A stretch of 52,040 bases of DNA, from contig JAAYUY010000147.1 of assembly GCA_012517435.1 (NCBI GenBank), positions 1 to 52,040 on the forward strand, in the 5' to 3' direction. Within the stretch, counting starts at the first letter, position 1. Each line of letters starts with the position of its first letter. This stretch comes from Sphingobacteriales bacterium. Its GTDB lineage: Bacteria; Bacteroidota; Bacteroidia; CAILMK01; JAAYUY01. A program made the translations under genes and the position numbers. Of the stretch, positions 51,388 to 52,040 are shown piece by piece. Below the pieces are notes generated by a model. It saw only the letters and a program-made list of their open reading frames with translations. It was not told the origin of the DNA and ran no database searches.

Positions 51388-51620
51388 CCCGAAACGCCCT
51401 TAGCTCCCCTCTCTTTTCGAAAGAGAGGGGCCGGGGGTGAGTTAGATACTGTTACCAAAATATCCTCCCTACAGGCCTTGAATGGATGTTGATCCTTTAT
51501 TTTATGAAACAATCATAAAATCCCGAAACGCCATCAGCTCCCCTCTCTTTTTGAAAGAGAGGGGCCGGGGGTGAGTTGATACATAAACAATTCCGTCCCT
51601 ACGGGACTTGATCGGTTGTT
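51388..51620. repeat. Tandem pair (134-base period) of the palindromic repeat, opposite orientation to that at 35 kb
   Basis: Two units start CCCGAAACGCC at 51388 and 51522. Each contains AGCTCCCCTCTCTTT.. pairing with AAAGAGAGGGG and then CCGGGGGTGAGTT, the reverse complement of the 35-kb copies. The second unit ends with a small hairpin GTCCC-TAC-GGGAC (51595-51607) of the same 5+3+5 shape as the units at 187-425; in the first unit the corresponding place is degraded. This and the tracts before it fill the 483-base gap between the SDR and the right-edge gene. Confidence 0.85.
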
Positions 51621-51718
51621 TTTTCCTGCTGTGCTCAGTATTCCTTATCCTTAGTATTGTTTGAAAATTCATGCAAAGAACCAAAAAGAGTTGATAAAGG
51701 AGAGGTGAATAAGCATTT

Positions 51719-52040
51719 TTACCTAATCAGGTGAATCGTTCCGGAATGAAACAGATTTTTTCCGTCTTGAAGCCTGATATTGAGCTGGAAAGAATAGATA
51801 CCAGCGGGGCAGATTCTGTCACCGGCTTTTCCATCCCAGCCTTCGTAAATACTATTACTTTCAAAGATTTTGCTTCCCCATCTGTCAAATACCCGAAGAT
51901 TAAAATCCCTGATGCTGATACCCTTGATGCTGAAAGTATCGTTGAGGCCATCTGCATTGGGTGAGAAGGCATTAGGAATCCAGATAACAGCAGTATAGGG
52001 AAGGCAAAGGACATTGCTAAGGCTTTGCTGCTGATTCCCA
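51719..52040 (-). CDS. C-terminus of a T9SS type B (gliding-motility-associated) cargo protein, cut by right edge
   Basis: On the minus strand a frame runs from the window edge to TAA at 51721-51719. It encodes about 107 residues: ...IWIPNAFSPNADGLNDTF, then IRDFNLRVFDRWGSKIF, then GWDGKAGDRICPAGIYSFQL and the end GTIHLIR. This is the gliding-motility-associated C-terminal (CHU_C) domain that marks type B cargo of the type IX secretion system. The N-terminal, functional part of the protein lies outside the window. Short forward frames over the same bases are shadows. Confidence 0.9.
   Translation of the reverse strand, partial: GNQQQSLSNVLCLPYTAVIWIPNAFSPNADGLNDTFSIKGISIRDFNLRVFDRWGSKIFESNSIYEGWDGKAGDRICPAGIYSFQLNIRLQDGKNLFHSGTIHLIR

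Overview
The window looks like a chromosomal segment of a Bacteroidota bacterium. The evidence is: (i) three secreted proteins, two with type IX secretion (T9SS) type A C-terminal sorting domains and one with a gliding-motility-associated (type B) domain; (ii) repeated promoter -7 elements of the Bacteroidota form TAnnTTTG, in the best cases with TTTG 19-20 bases upstream; (iii) few Shine-Dalgarno-like sites; (iv) AT-leaning base composition and Bacteroidota-style families (GEVED, PKD, HYR modules, FabH-like KAS III, PHP-degenerate DnaE). No tRNA, rRNA, CRISPR array, transposase or phage module was seen.

Left part (1-4.7 kb): the N-terminus of an unrecognised gene running off the left edge, a tandem array of hairpin repeats, a CoA-acylating aldehyde dehydrogenase with a cysteine-bearing tail, a DEDDh exonuclease/GIY-YIG (Cho/UvrC-like) fusion and a KAS III enzyme.

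Signalling block (4.9-17.3 kb): seven genes on the minus strand. In transcription order they are a membrane Cache-PAS-GAF sensor without a kinase, a cobalamin-binding protein with the Wx9EH motif of CarH-type B12 photoreceptors, a PAS histidine kinase, a REC-multi-PAS phytochrome-type kinase, an Rcp1-like response regulator, a hybrid kinase and a final response regulator. The first three overlap by ATGA. A near-consensus promoter precedes the first gene and a second one precedes the hybrid kinase. The set looks like a multi-input phosphorelay with no DNA-binding output in view. It is the most interesting system in the window.

Middle (17.5-36.2 kb): two lipoproteins, a PepSY-type membrane protein, an 1853-residue mosaic T9SS-exported surface protein, an M14 peptidase with a membrane partner, a GT2 glycosyltransferase with a UPF0104-type flippase-like protein, an RMD1/DUF155 protein, two secreted proteins (one T9SS type A) and a TauE/SafE permease.

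Right part (36.3-52 kb): a second-type DnaE polymerase with a degenerate PHP domain, an envelope glycosylation cluster (GT2 polyprenyl-phosphate transferase plus three multi-span GT-C-like proteins), an outer-membrane barrel protein, a LiaF-like protein, an M23/LysM peptidase, a RelA-type (p)ppGpp synthetase with a dead HD domain, Hsp15, a secreted protein, an SDR oxidoreductase, and the C-terminus of a T9SS type B cargo protein cut by the right edge.

Intergenic gaps hold several small repeat families: short hairpins, (GTGATGR)n heptamer tracts and a 38-base palindrome present as tandem pairs in opposite orientations at 35 and 51 kb. Start codons were chosen by homology, signal peptides and promoter position. 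Several frames open further upstream only at TTG codons, and those longer versions were rejected.
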